64,000 bases of DNA from Anaerobaca sp035448545 (GTDB lineage Bacteria > Planctomycetota > Phycisphaerae > Sedimentisphaerales > Anaerobacaceae), in NCBI GenBank assembly GCA_035448545.1, contig DAOTJE010000015.1, positions 51,140 through 115,139 on the forward strand. Direction: 5' to 3'. This document shows positions 51,788 to 61,446 of the stretch, one piece after another. The stretch's first letter is position 1, and each line of letters starts with the position of its first letter. A program made the position numbers and the translations under genes. The notes under the pieces are model-generated. The model was not told where the DNA came from. It worked only from the letters and a program-made list of their open reading frames with translations, and did no database searches.

Positions 51788-54001
51788 TCAGCGCCCGTTC
51801 GAAGCAATGAAATCGGGAGCCGACAGCCCCGTCTCGCTGACAATCGGCCGCAGCCAGGCGGGAACGTCAGGGCGGGCGTCACTGTCGAGTCGGGCCTTCC
51901 ACTCCTCGTCGGTCAACCGACCGCTGTCGACGAACTCGTAATACGGCATGACGGCCCCCCGGCACAGCACGCTCTGGCCCTGCCAGGGATAGAGCACGTA
52001 GATCGCCCGCGCCCGGCCGACACCGACGTGCAGGTTGCCCCCAACCTCCGGATTCGAGTAGACGTCGGCAATCCGCGGTGCATCGTCCTTGGGGTGCTCG
52101 GAAGAGTAGTTGCCGTCGTAGCCCATGATCTTCGCGAGCCGGTCGCCATAGCTCGCGATGAAGGCATCGCCGGCCGCATCGAGTCCTGAACCGGCCAATT
52201 GCTTGCGTGCGATCGATTCCAGCCTGAGGCTCACCTCCTCGAGCAAGGACCACAGGCTGGTGATATCGGAGTCATACATCCAGATGATCCCTGCCAGCAA
52301 CGGATCGACGATCCCCTCGCCCAGATCGTCCGCCATCCGGCGAAGCAAGCCTGCCATCGCAGCCGTCCATTCCTCCTCGGGCAGGTCGTCGGAATCCGGC
52401 CAATCCAAGAGATAGCTGAGATGACCGAGTCGCAGACTATCCTCATCGGGCAGTTGTGAGATCATCTGCCAAAACTCCTCCTCGGTCACGGACTGATCGA
52501 GAAGGTCGGCCAGGTCCCTCAGGGCATCGATGACACTGAACCAACTGTGGTCGAGCGCACCGGCCGCATTGAGGAGAGCACGGGTTCGCGCGGCCAGATC
52601 GGCCATGCGACGGAAGAACTCGGGCTCCGGCTCGACGAACCCGGCTGGGATTCTGCCTGTGCTGAAGGCGATGACATTGAGCTTGGCCTGGAGGACCCAG
52701 GTGTGGCGCAGTTGGGCCCAGCCAGCCAGGGCGGTGCCGCAGCTCTTGGCCTGCCAGGGTTCAGCGGTCATGAAGTCCGGCGCGTTGGGCTCGGGCGCAT
52801 CGAGCAGCGTCGCGATCATGCGGAGATAATCGAAATAGAGGCTCGTGCCGGCATCGAACAGCCCCAGGTTCTCGTCGATCGTCGCGAGCACGTCGGCCTT
52901 CTGGACGCTGTCGAGCCTATCGCGGGCGAAGGTCGAGCCCAGCGCGATGCAGACCTCCAGACCGCTCGGGAAAGACCGAGCCGGGAATTGTCGGATGTCG
53001 GTGGTCCGCTGGAACAACACTGCCTCGGGCAGGCGGTAGGCGGAGATGATCCGGAAGTTCGGCTCGGCCACAATATTCGGGTCCGCCGGGGCGTACCGCC
53101 ATTGGTCGTTGATCTGCGGAGCATCTGCCGCCTGGGCGATCAGCTCCGTTCGCTTGGCTTCGAGATCGAAATCAAGTCCCTCCGTCACGGCGTCACTGGC
53201 CGTGACAAGGTCCCAGTCGTCACCGAGTCCCAGGAACTCGGTGTAGGTCCGGAAGAAGGTGCGATGCGCCTGGTAGCGAGCGTCATCGGCTTCGGAGCCA
53301 TCGGGGCCAATGCAGGCGCCCAGCATCAGGATCGAGAGCAGCTCGTCGTCGTGGCTGACGCGGAACGGGATCGACTGGAGCCAGGCCACCGCTCGGAAGT
53401 AGCGGGTCAGCCTCTCGCTCTCGGTGTAGAAGCCGCGGACCTTGTAGCGGCTGTAGTCGAGGTACATGAAATCCGGCTCGGGCGGCCCCAGCCAAGCGGG
53501 CTTCATGACCATCTGCGCCTCTACGATCCGGGCCACCTCCTCGTCAATGATCGCCATCATATCGCTGTCGGTGATTCGGAAGCCGTCGTCGAGCAGCTTC
53601 AGCGCAACGCCCACCACGATGGTGGCCCGCCGTTTCGCAGCGGCAGTCAGTTCGCCCTGTTCACCGATACCGGCTGCAGTAGCGTCCAGGCGGCCCAGTA
53701 TGAAACGCAGCACGTCGGGCAGCTTCTGCGCGTTGGCCTGTTCGAGCCGCAGAATCGACTCTTCATAGAGGACATGGTAGGCGTTCAGCAACGAATCGGA
53801 CGTCACGAAGAACGGCATCCCGGTGATCTTGTACGCCTCGAAGATCTGCTTGAAGGCCAGATCGGTGATGAGAATGCGATCGCGTTCGAGTTGCTGCGTG
53901 TCTGTCTCGGACAGGGCCCGACCGACCGTCGACAGCGATAGAACAAGGGCAAAGGAAACGACCGCGGCTTGCACGCACCGCCTGGAATTCAACGTGGTCA
54001 T
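51788..54001 (-). CDS. Secreted DUF3160 protein
   Basis: A 737-residue exported protein (signal 1-31) matching DUF3160, a family of large, mostly helical secreted proteins. Recognisable parts are ITGMPFFVTSDSLLNAYHVLYEESILRLE near the N-terminus, LDYSRYKVRGFYTESERLTRYFRAVAWL, and the C-terminal HVGVGRARAIYVLYPW...RGAVMPYYEF. Function unknown. The ATG at 54001 has a GGGAGAG ribosome site. A TTGACA promoter lies about 45 bases upstream. Confidence 0.88.
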   Translation of the reverse strand: MTTLNSRRCVQAAVVSFALVLSLSTVGRALSETDTQQLERDRILITDLAFKQIFEAYKITGMPFFVTSDSLLNAYHVLYEESILRLEQANAQKLPDVLRFILGRLDATAAGIGEQGELTAAAKRRATIVVGVALKLLDDGFRITDSDMMAIIDEEVARIVEAQMVMKPAWLGPPEPDFMYLDYSRYKVRGFYTESERLTRYFRAVAWLQSIPFRVSHDDELLSILMLGACIGPDGSEADDARYQAHRTFFRTYTEFLGLGDDWDLVTASDAVTEGLDFDLEAKRTELIAQAADAPQINDQWRYAPADPNIVAEPNFRIISAYRLPEAVLFQRTTDIRQFPARSFPSGLEVCIALGSTFARDRLDSVQKADVLATIDENLGLFDAGTSLYFDYLRMIATLLDAPEPNAPDFMTAEPWQAKSCGTALAGWAQLRHTWVLQAKLNVIAFSTGRIPAGFVEPEPEFFRRMADLAARTRALLNAAGALDHSWFSVIDALRDLADLLDQSVTEEEFWQMISQLPDEDSLRLGHLSYLLDWPDSDDLPEEEWTAAMAGLLRRMADDLGEGIVDPLLAGIIWMYDSDITSLWSLLEEVSLRLESIARKQLAGSGLDAAGDAFIASYGDRLAKIMGYDGNYSSEHPKDDAPRIADVYSNPEVGGNLHVGVGRARAIYVLYPWQGQSVLCRGAVMPYYEFVDSGRLTDEEWKARLDSDARPDVPAWLRPIVSETGLSAPDFIASNGR

Positions 54002-54043
54002 GGCAGCTCTCCCAAGCACAAACCTCTGTCAGTCACTCGGTTT

Positions 54044-54073
54044 ATGTTACCGCAACCGCCCCGCCAATGTCAA
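54044..54073 (-). promoter_or_regulatory. Promoter of the DUF3160 gene
   Basis: Minus-strand perfect TTGACA (54068-54073), 18-base spacer, TAACAT (54044-54049). Confidence 0.6.
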
Positions 54074-54100
54074 GGCAAACTGGGCCCTTGAGGAGTGCCA

Positions 54101-54120
54101 GGGCGAGGCATGCCTCGCCC
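54101..54120. repeat. 20-bp perfect palindrome (REP-like)
   Basis: GGGCGAGGCATGCCTCGCCC reads the same on both strands. It lies between the DUF3160 and epimerase genes, has no T run, and is followed by CTACC, so it looks like a dispersed palindromic repeat rather than a terminator. Confidence 0.6.
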
Positions 54121-54198
54121 CTACCACCCAAGGTCGGTGGCAGCCTCATCCGCTGCAGGCGGATTGGGGATGGTGCATCGACAGGAAGGAACGACGCA

Positions 54199-55308
54199 TC
54201 ACACCCTGCGCTCCGTGACGCCGAGGCCGGGCCCGGTGGGCAGGATCAGGCGGCCGCGGTCGACGGTGACACCGGTGAAGGGGTCGTCGGCGATCAGAAG
54301 GTTGCCGTCCAGGTCGGCGTAGTCGATCAAGGGACTGAGGTGGGCGGCGGCGGTGATGGATACGCTGCTGGCGATCATGCAGCCCAGCATGATCTTCAGA
54401 CCGAGAGCGCGGGCGACGTGGATCATGCACAGCGCTTCCTGGATTCCGCCGGACTTCATCAGCTTGATATTGATCCCATCGTAGGCGTGGGCCAGCTTCG
54501 GAATGTCTGCGGCCCGTTTGACCGCCTCATCCGCGATGATGGGGATATCCACGCGGTCGCGCAGCCAGGCGGTCTCTTCGAGCATCGCGGCGGGCATGGG
54601 CTGCTCGATCAGCTCGACGCCCAGGTCCTGGAGCCAGCGAATCTTGTCGAGCGCCGTCCGCTTGTCACGCCAGCCCTCGTTGGCGTCGACGCGAAGCGGA
54701 CAGTCTGTTACATCGCGCACAGCGGCCAGAATCTCGGCGTCGTTGTCGCGGCCGACCTTGATCTTGAGGACGGGAAAATCCGCCGCCTCCCGAACCTTCT
54801 GCCTCACAACATCCGGCGTGTCGATCCCGATCGAGAACGTCGTGAGAGGCGCCTTGTTCCCGTCCAATCCGAATAACTGGCAGAGCGGCACGTTCAGTTT
54901 GCGGCCCACCCAATCGAGAACCGCCATGTCGAGCGCCGCGCCGGCGCACGTCTGGTCCTTCGTGAAGGTCTCCCATCGCCGGCGCAAATCGACGTACTCG
55001 AACCAGTCGCCCGACTCAAGAAACGGGCGGGCCTGCTCCAGGACCGCCAGCGTCTTCTCGGCGCTTTCGCCGTATCGAACGTTCGGCGCCGCCTCGCCCC
55101 AGCCGACAATGCCGTCCCGCTCGATCCGCACGAATACGTTGTCCTTGTAGTCGCTCGAATTCCGCGCAATCGTCCAGATGTGTTTCAGCGTCAGGCGCTT
55201 CACACTCAACGAGAATTGCGGCCGGCCTTCGGCGAGCAAGGAGCGCGCCGCCCCTGTCAGGCCTGCGGCAGCGACTGTCATCAACATGTCTCTGCGTGCG
55301 ATCTTCAT
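54199..55308 (-). CDS. Tat-exported dipeptide epimerase-like enzyme (enolase superfamily)
   Basis: A 369-residue enzyme of the MLE/dipeptide-epimerase branch of the enolase superfamily. It abstracts an alpha proton with Lys residues. Motifs: LKIKVG (KxK), VDANEGW, ELIEQP, IIADEAV (the three metal ligands Asp/Glu/Asp), LMKSGG (second Lys) and DLDGN. The family's usual role is epimerising Ala-Glu from murein peptides in the cytosol. Here a twin-arginine signal is present at the start (MKIARRDMLMTVAAAGL), so the enzyme should be exported folded. It is 25 bases after the GH42-like gene on the same strand. Confidence 0.85.
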   Translation of the reverse strand: MKIARRDMLMTVAAAGLTGAARSLLAEGRPQFSLSVKRLTLKHIWTIARNSSDYKDNVFVRIERDGIVGWGEAAPNVRYGESAEKTLAVLEQARPFLESGDWFEYVDLRRRWETFTKDQTCAGAALDMAVLDWVGRKLNVPLCQLFGLDGNKAPLTTFSIGIDTPDVVRQKVREAADFPVLKIKVGRDNDAEILAAVRDVTDCPLRVDANEGWRDKRTALDKIRWLQDLGVELIEQPMPAAMLEETAWLRDRVDIPIIADEAVKRAADIPKLAHAYDGINIKLMKSGGIQEALCMIHVARALGLKIMLGCMIASSVSITAAAHLSPLIDYADLDGNLLIADDPFTGVTVDRGRLILPTGPGLGVTERRV

Positions 55309-55333
55309 TCTCTTGCCCTCACCGACATACGTG

Positions 55334-57505
55334 TCACCAGGTCAGTGTCACGCGAACGCCATCGCAGTGGTTGGCGAACTTGAGGCGGCAGGTCTGCGTT
55401 CCCGCGTCCCACGACTGCTCCACTTGGTTCACGGGCCGCCTATCCGGCCCGGTCACGACGACCTCGACCGGCGCCGCGGGCATCAGGATACGCATGACGT
55501 TCTGCGTGCCGGACGGGCTCTTCGTCACGAAGGAATACGAACGGCCCTCCGTGCGCTCCTCATACACGCGGCAGGCGGCGGCCAGAATCTTCGGACCTTC
55601 CGCGTCCGTCACACGACCGAGGTTGTAGAGATAGGCCTGCTGGCCGGGGGCCACCACCTTTTCCGACAGGATCGGCAATTCGGGATCGAACAGGTCGATC
55701 ACCGGCCCCTTGACCCGCAGCGGTTCGGCATCCGTGCTCTCGTCCATCACCGCGATGATGTCGTAAGGGCCGCGCTGCAAACGCAGGTGGTTCTTCATCT
55801 GCAGCGTTCCGGCCCCGGCGTCCTGCTCGTACGCCCGCCGGATCGTCGCCACGAAAGCGCCGTCCTGGTCCGGCTCCAACACCAGCTCTTTCGGATCACG
55901 CCGGACGATGTACACGACTCCCCGGCCGCACTCGTATCGCTCCCGGTCGGCGGTCGGCCGAAGCTCGAGCAACTCGAACAGATGTTCCGACGGCGCTTTG
56001 TACGGACGGCCATCCGTGTTCCACCACTCCCTGACCTCCTGGAACGGATCGTTGTCCCGCCCGTAGTAGAGCAGCGCGCCGCCCCGCCGGACCCACGCCG
56101 CCAGATGCTGGTGCACCTCGGGCGAAAGCGGCTTCATGTTCGCGTAACTCATCACCAGAACGCGGATGTCCCTGAGCGTGTCGGCAAAGCCCAGGTTCTC
56201 CATGTGGACCGTCTCGACGGGCACGCCGCGCTTGAGCAGAGGCAGCGCCATACCGTAGAAGTTCGAAAGCTGCGGGTCCTCGTACTCCTTGTGCGTGGGA
56301 AACCGCTGGAACATCATCGAATTACCCAGCAGCACACCGATGCCGTGGCTGCCTTCGATGCGGTTGCCGGAGAGGGGCATGTTGTTGAGCGAGTTGACCA
56401 TCACCTGCATCTGCGCCGCGTACGCTCTGGGGATCGGCTGCGTCGCATCGCTGCCTTCGACCTTGAAGCGGCCGCGATAAATGCGGCTCGGCCACGGCAT
56501 CACCTCGTAGCTGTCGACCATCGGGTACATGAGCTGCGCCGTGAACGTCGCCTGGTAGTTGCGCTTGTAGTCGTCCCACGTGCGGGGCCAATCCTCGACC
56601 GGATCGGTGAGGAAGAAGACCTTGCGCCCGGTCGGCGCGGTCATCGAGACCATCGAGCCGTATTCGAGGAACGCATTCTCGAAGACGCGCTCCTTGCGGA
56701 CGCCGTTGAAATAAATCGGCTCTCGGCTGGTGCCCGTCCAGACCTGAGCGATGTATCCGTCCATCCCCGGCAGCGCCGCCAGGCTCGCCTCAGGACTGAC
56801 AATGCGCCAGGCCGAGTAGTTCAGCAGCGAGTGCGTGGGCACGTAGCACCGCACGCGCGTGCCCTTGCTCTCGCTGTATGACTTGGCGTACTGGAAGACC
56901 TCCTTCAACGCATCAAAGTAGAGCTGATACTTGAGCTTCGACGACAGGTACGTCGCCTCCGGCGATTCGTGCTGCGCCATCCACGGGAAGCCATAGCGCT
57001 CCTGCCACTGCCTCCGGAACGATTCACTGTAGCCGGCGCGGGCCCAGAACTCGGGCTCTTCGAGGTGGATGGCGGCGACACCGGTGTCGATGGCCTGCTT
57101 GACGAGCGATTTGATATAGGCCAGATACGTCGGCGAGGGCACGACATAGGGCACGTCGCGTCCATGCCAGATGATCTGGCCGTTGCGCTCGACCTGGCCG
57201 TCCTCGGTGTGCGTGACGCCGTCGAACTTGCCGGCGAAGTAGTCCTGATAGCCGCCCCAAGCGATGCCGGTCATGAAGTGCGTGACGTACCCCCGGTCGC
57301 GCCAGCCGGCCAGCCGCGAGCCGAAGCTGTCGTTCATACCATAAACGATGGCGATGTCCGAGCGAACATCCAGGTCCGGCGCCCAGGGCGAGGCGGTTTG
57401 GAAACAGGTCTTCTCGGTCGTGTGGTCCGGCGTCGGCACCTGCGCCTGCACACCGACAGCCAAAGTCAGCACTACGGCCGGCACGACACAGCAGCTTCTG
57501 ATCAT
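55334..57505 (-). CDS. Secreted GH42-like TIM-barrel protein of unknown family
   Basis: A 723-residue exported protein (signal 1-21). The first half looks like a GH42/GH14-type barrel: AIHLEEPEFWARAGYSESFRRQW resembles an acid/base region with Glu-Glu-Pro, and MDGYIAQVWTGTSREP and YGSMVS follow. The middle (about 395-500) resembles a beta-galactosidase trimerisation/GATase-like domain: IRVLVMSYANMKPLSPEVHQHLAAWVRRGGALLYYG. A beta-rich tail ends it. I cannot name a family. Its ATG overlaps the stop of the GH28-like gene by 4 bases (ATGA), so the two are translated together. Confidence 0.65.
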   Translation of the reverse strand: MIRSCCVVPAVVLTLAVGVQAQVPTPDHTTEKTCFQTASPWAPDLDVRSDIAIVYGMNDSFGSRLAGWRDRGYVTHFMTGIAWGGYQDYFAGKFDGVTHTEDGQVERNGQIIWHGRDVPYVVPSPTYLAYIKSLVKQAIDTGVAAIHLEEPEFWARAGYSESFRRQWQERYGFPWMAQHESPEATYLSSKLKYQLYFDALKEVFQYAKSYSESKGTRVRCYVPTHSLLNYSAWRIVSPEASLAALPGMDGYIAQVWTGTSREPIYFNGVRKERVFENAFLEYGSMVSMTAPTGRKVFFLTDPVEDWPRTWDDYKRNYQATFTAQLMYPMVDSYEVMPWPSRIYRGRFKVEGSDATQPIPRAYAAQMQVMVNSLNNMPLSGNRIEGSHGIGVLLGNSMMFQRFPTHKEYEDPQLSNFYGMALPLLKRGVPVETVHMENLGFADTLRDIRVLVMSYANMKPLSPEVHQHLAAWVRRGGALLYYGRDNDPFQEVREWWNTDGRPYKAPSEHLFELLELRPTADRERYECGRGVVYIVRRDPKELVLEPDQDGAFVATIRRAYEQDAGAGTLQMKNHLRLQRGPYDIIAVMDESTDAEPLRVKGPVIDLFDPELPILSEKVVAPGQQAYLYNLGRVTDAEGPKILAAACRVYEERTEGRSYSFVTKSPSGTQNVMRILMPAAPVEVVVTGPDRRPVNQVEQSWDAGTQTCRLKFANHCDGVRVTLTW

Positions 57506-58998
57506 ACGGAATCCTTGCCGCCTGCGACTGACTCACCGGCCGGGAAAACGGGCCGCGTGATGCTTATCATATCGTCGGGTTGCTCACCGACCTTCACGAC
57601 GGAAAAATGGCGTCCGGCTGCCTCACCGTCGCCGGCTTCGAGCTGGAGGACATACACGCCGGGCCGGGAGAAGGTCGCTTGTGTCTTCAGGGCTGCCGGC
57701 GTCGCGAGTTTCACGGCATCGGCCTGCCCCTGGATCACAGACCACGCATACGTCAGCTTGCCCAATGGCTTGCCGTCGTCCACGACCGAGCCGCTCAATG
57801 TCACAGTGCCGCCCTGCTCCCCGAGTTGGACGTCAGGTCCGGCGTATACGTCCGGCGGCTGATTCGCCGCGTTCGGGTCTCGCACGTCGAGACCGAACGC
57901 GTTGCGATAACGCACGTGCGCGATCTCGCCTTCCCGCGTCTGCACGTCCGCAATCGTCACAGCAGGTTGAAGCCCCTGCCCCGCGCGACAGTCTTCGGCG
58001 AAGACATTATAGACGCCACCGCATATCTCGCCCGCGATCGACACGGCCGTTTCGGCGTCGAAGGTGCAATCGTGGACATAGATGTTGCGGCTCGCCCAGT
58101 TCATCTCGCGGCCTTCGCGCCCGGCGCCCGACCTGACGGCGACGCATGCGCCGCGGCCGGCGACGGTCACGCCGTGAACGTGCACATACTCGCAGGAATC
58201 CAGCACGATCCCGTCGTTGTCGGGGTTGTGCGAGTCGATCCGAACGTTATGGATCGTGACGTTCTTCGAGTAGATCGGGTGCAGACACCAGAACGGCGAA
58301 TCGACGATCGTCACACCGTCCACCAGCACATTCGTGCATCCGAGGAAGCCGACCATGCTGGGCCGCAGGAAATAGCCGTCGCCGAGGAACCGGTCCACCA
58401 CGGGCGTCCCCTCTTGGTTCCAGCGGCGCACCGTCTCGATGCCCTTGTCCTGTTTCTGGGCCCACGTACTCCATGTGTCCTTCGCCTGGCCGTCCAGCGT
58501 CCCGGTCCCGGTCAAAGCGACGTTCTTGCGGCGATAGGCATAGATGAACGGGCAGTAGTTGTAGATTTGCGTCCCTTCCCATCGCGTCAGAACCAGCGGC
58601 AGATAGTCGTCGGACTTTGACCCGAACTTCAGGCGCGCCCCTTCGGCCAGATGCAGCTCCATATCATTGACCAGATAGAGCGGACCGTTGACGAGGTAGG
58701 TGCCCGCCGGAACGATCACACGTCCCCCGCCCGCTTCCTCACATGCGGCGATCGCCGCCATGATCGCGGGCCGGCAGTCGGTGGTGCCGTCGGCCACGGC
58801 CTCGAACTTCGTGACGTCGAAGTCCCGCTTTGGGATGTTCGGCTCGCCGATCTGCGCCAGGATGTCGGGGACCTGCGCCCATGAACCCGTGTACTTCGAC
58901 TCCCCGGTCGTCCCGCTCTTGCGGCACCCACCGCCTGCTGCAACAAGCACCAGCACGACAGTCAGGGACACCCGCTCGATCCAGCGTCTGTTTCTCAT
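57502..58998 (-). CDS. GH28-like lipoprotein with altered catalytic site
   Basis: A 498-residue lipoprotein (Cys25 in GGGC). A pectate-lyase-superfamily right-handed helix (about 55-400) has GH28 features: FDVTKFEAVADGTTDCRPAI, IVPAGTYL, the NPDNDGI strand (258-264, first catalytic Asp kept) and AGEICGGVYNVFAEDC. The second motif, normally GDDCIAIKSG with two catalytic Asp, reads RGACVAVRSG (282-291), so both are missing. A C-terminal PKD-like sandwich (about 400-485: PPDVYAGPDVQL...LTYAWSVIQG) follows. It may bind rather than cut pectin-like glycan. Start chosen at 58998 for the lipobox. Confidence 0.75.
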   Translation of the reverse strand: MRNRRWIERVSLTVVLVLVAAGGGCRKSGTTGESKYTGSWAQVPDILAQIGEPNIPKRDFDVTKFEAVADGTTDCRPAIMAAIAACEEAGGGRVIVPAGTYLVNGPLYLVNDMELHLAEGARLKFGSKSDDYLPLVLTRWEGTQIYNYCPFIYAYRRKNVALTGTGTLDGQAKDTWSTWAQKQDKGIETVRRWNQEGTPVVDRFLGDGYFLRPSMVGFLGCTNVLVDGVTIVDSPFWCLHPIYSKNVTIHNVRIDSHNPDNDGIVLDSCEYVHVHGVTVAGRGACVAVRSGAGREGREMNWASRNIYVHDCTFDAETAVSIAGEICGGVYNVFAEDCRAGQGLQPAVTIADVQTREGEIAHVRYRNAFGLDVRDPNAANQPPDVYAGPDVQLGEQGGTVTLSGSVVDDGKPLGKLTYAWSVIQGQADAVKLATPAALKTQATFSRPGVYVLQLEAGDGEAAGRHFSVVKVGEQPDDMISITRPVFPAGESVAGGKDSV

Positions 58999-59265
58999 GG
59001 TCCGTCTGCTCCAAATCCGTCGTCGAGATAAGGCCATTGTCCATCCTTTTTCGCATTTTGGCGTTTCACAAACCGCGATCGGGCGAAACAAGCTTGCCCG
59101 ACGCGGTGACTGGCATCAATTATGCCCGTGTACCGGGCGCGGGGGAAACATTTTATCCCATTTGCTCCCGAAGAACGCTTGCATTGGCCTGTGTCGAATC
59201 GGTATCCTCGTGTCCCGACAAGAAGGTCTGATCCGTCAATGTCACTGATTTGAAAGGACACAGCC

Positions 59266-61242
59266 ATGCACCTCCCCATTCGTTTGCTCCTGCTGGCGGG
59301 CCTGTGCCTGCTGTCTGGCCTGAGCGTCGGCATCCGTGCACAGGACACGACGGCGGCCTCCACGATCATCGAGGCAACAATCTCGATCGACGCGGCGACC
59401 AAGGCCGAGCCGATCTCGCCGTATATCTATGGCCAGTTCATCGAGCACCTGGGCCGCTGCATCTACGGCGGCATATGGGCCGAGATGCTCGAAGACCGCA
59501 AGTTCTATTTCCCCGTGCCAGCCGAGGGCGATATCTGGCGGTTGACCCGTGCACAGGCCCGCGTGCTGGCAGCCTCGCCGTGGAAGGTGATCGGTCCGGA
59601 AGGCACAGTGAAGATGGTCAAGGAGGATGCCTTCGTGGGTGAGCACACGCCGCAGATCACGGCTCCCGGCGGTCGGCCCGTCGGCATTTACCAGGAAGAG
59701 CTGGGCCTGATCCAGGGCAAGAACTACACGGGCTACATCTACCTGGCCGGCGAAGGCAAGGTCGGCCCCGTCGTGGTCAGCCTCATCTGGGGTGATGCCG
59801 AGTCGGACAAGGACAGCGTCACGATCAAGAAGGTCCGGGACAGGTACACCAAGAGCCCGCTGAAGTTCACCGCCGGCAAGGCCACCGACAACGCCCGCCT
59901 GGAGATCACCACCTCAGGCGAGGGCACGCTCAAGATCGGCTGCGTCTCCCTGATGCCCGCCGACAACATTGAGGGCTTCCGCAAGGACACGCTCGAACTG
60001 CTCCGGCAGCTCGACGCACCGGTCTATCGCTGGCCCGGCGGCAACTTCGTCAGCGGTTACGATTGGCGGGACGGCCTGGGCGACCGCGACAGGCGACCGA
60101 CCCGCACCAATCCCGCCTGGACCGGCATCGAGACCAACGACATGGGCATGGATGAGTTCATTCGGTTCTGTCGCCTGATCAACACCGAGCCGATGATCGC
60201 GGTCAACACGGGTTTCGGTGATGCGTACTCGGCGGCAGCCCAGGTCGAGTACGCCAACGGCTCGACCGACACGCCGATGGGCAAGTGGCGGGCGAAGAAT
60301 GGTAACCCCAAGCCGTACGGCGTCAAGTGGTGGTGCGTCGGGAACGAGATGTGGGGCAATTGGCAGCTCGGCTACATGTCGCTGAACCACTATGTCCTGA
60401 AGCACAACTGGGTCGAGCAGAAGATGCGTGAGGTCGATCCGACGATCAAGACCATCGGGTCGGGCGACATCGGGCGCGATGGCCGCTGGTCAAGAGGCAT
60501 GCTGACGAACTGCGCCGAGCACATGGACCTGCTCAGCGAGCACTTCTACTGCCGCGACAAGGAAGACATCGCCGAGCACGTCCGGCAGATCCCGGACCAG
60601 GTCAAGCGGATCGCCGATGCGCATCGCGAATACCGCAAGACGATCCCCGTGCTGGAGGGCAAGGACATCCGGGTGGCGCTTGACGAGTGGAACTACTGGT
60701 ACGGCCCGCACGTCTTCGGCGAACTGGGCACGCGGTACTTTCTCAAGGATGCGTTGGGCATCGCGGCGGGTCTGCACGAGTACTTCCGCAATACGGACAT
60801 CATCTTCATGGCCAACTACGCCCAGACGGTCAACGTGATCGGCTGCATCAAGACGACCAAGACGGCCGCCGACTTCGACTCGACCGGCTTGCCTCTGATG
60901 CTGTACCGCAAGCAGTTTGGGACGGTTCCGGTGGCAGTCAAGCACGAGGTAGCTCCGCTCGACGTCTCGGCGGCCCTGACCACCGACGGCAAGGCATTGA
61001 CGGTGGGCATCGTGAACCCCACGCGGGACACGTACCGGCTCAAACTCGATCTGAATAACGCGGCACCGGCCGGTGCGGCTCAGACCTGGATCATCGCCGG
61101 CGACGATCCGATGGCCTACAACCAGCCGGGCGAGCCCCGCAACGTCGACATCGCCAGCGCCGACCCGACCGACCTGACCGGCGCAGTCGCGGTCAAGCCG
61201 CTGAGCATCACGCTGCTCCGCGCCCCCGTCAAGCAACCCTGA
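59266..61242 (+). CDS. Secreted alpha-L-arabinofuranosidase (GH51)
   Basis: A 658-residue exported enzyme (signal ending near residue 25) that removes arabinose side chains from arabinan or arabinoxylan. GH51 features: ISPYIYGQFIEHLGRCIYGGIWAEML at the start of the barrel part, the acid/base Glu in WWCVGNEMWGNWQLG, and the nucleophile in VALDEWNYWYG. A C-terminal jelly-roll follows (VALTTDGKALTVGIVNP). The AAAGGA ribosome site precedes the ATG. Transcribed away from the GH28-like gene and closed by a strong terminator. Confidence 0.93.
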   Translation: MHLPIRLLLLAGLCLLSGLSVGIRAQDTTAASTIIEATISIDAATKAEPISPYIYGQFIEHLGRCIYGGIWAEMLEDRKFYFPVPAEGDIWRLTRAQARVLAASPWKVIGPEGTVKMVKEDAFVGEHTPQITAPGGRPVGIYQEELGLIQGKNYTGYIYLAGEGKVGPVVVSLIWGDAESDKDSVTIKKVRDRYTKSPLKFTAGKATDNARLEITTSGEGTLKIGCVSLMPADNIEGFRKDTLELLRQLDAPVYRWPGGNFVSGYDWRDGLGDRDRRPTRTNPAWTGIETNDMGMDEFIRFCRLINTEPMIAVNTGFGDAYSAAAQVEYANGSTDTPMGKWRAKNGNPKPYGVKWWCVGNEMWGNWQLGYMSLNHYVLKHNWVEQKMREVDPTIKTIGSGDIGRDGRWSRGMLTNCAEHMDLLSEHFYCRDKEDIAEHVRQIPDQVKRIADAHREYRKTIPVLEGKDIRVALDEWNYWYGPHVFGELGTRYFLKDALGIAAGLHEYFRNTDIIFMANYAQTVNVIGCIKTTKTAADFDSTGLPLMLYRKQFGTVPVAVKHEVAPLDVSAALTTDGKALTVGIVNPTRDTYRLKLDLNNAAPAGAAQTWIIAGDDPMAYNQPGEPRNVDIASADPTDLTGAVAVKPLSITLLRAPVKQP

Positions 61243-61267
61243 CATCAAACAGGCCGTTAGCGCCCCG

Positions 61268-61304
61268 GAGGCCGTCGCCCTCGCGCGACGGCCTCTCTCA
61301 TTTT
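61268..61304 (+). terminator. Rho-independent terminator of the arabinofuranosidase gene
   Basis: 11-bp perfect stem (GAGGCCGTCGC 61268-61278 with GCGACGGCCTC 61285-61295), 6-base loop, followed by TCTCATTTT. Confidence 0.85.
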
Positions 61305-61418
61305 CCCGTGGGGCGACTGCTCCCCAAATGCTGTCGTAGCCTTCTGACTACTCCCCTCGGTCAGAACCAGTTTGGGGGTCAGGGTCGGCGACTTCAGCGG
61401 GTTGCACGTCTGAATCTC

Positions 61419-61446
61419 TTGCCTTCTGTTCGGTTTCGATTATGCT
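61419..61446 (+). promoter_or_regulatory. Possible promoter of the GHMP-kinase-like gene
   Basis: TTGCCT (61419-61424), 16-base spacer, TATGCT (61441-61446), about 120 bases before the GTG start. Confidence 0.35.

Noticed and set aside
55178..56881. 567-codon plus-strand open frame
   Set aside because: Antisense to the GH42-like gene and the end of the epimerase gene; composition is that of a reverse-frame shadow.
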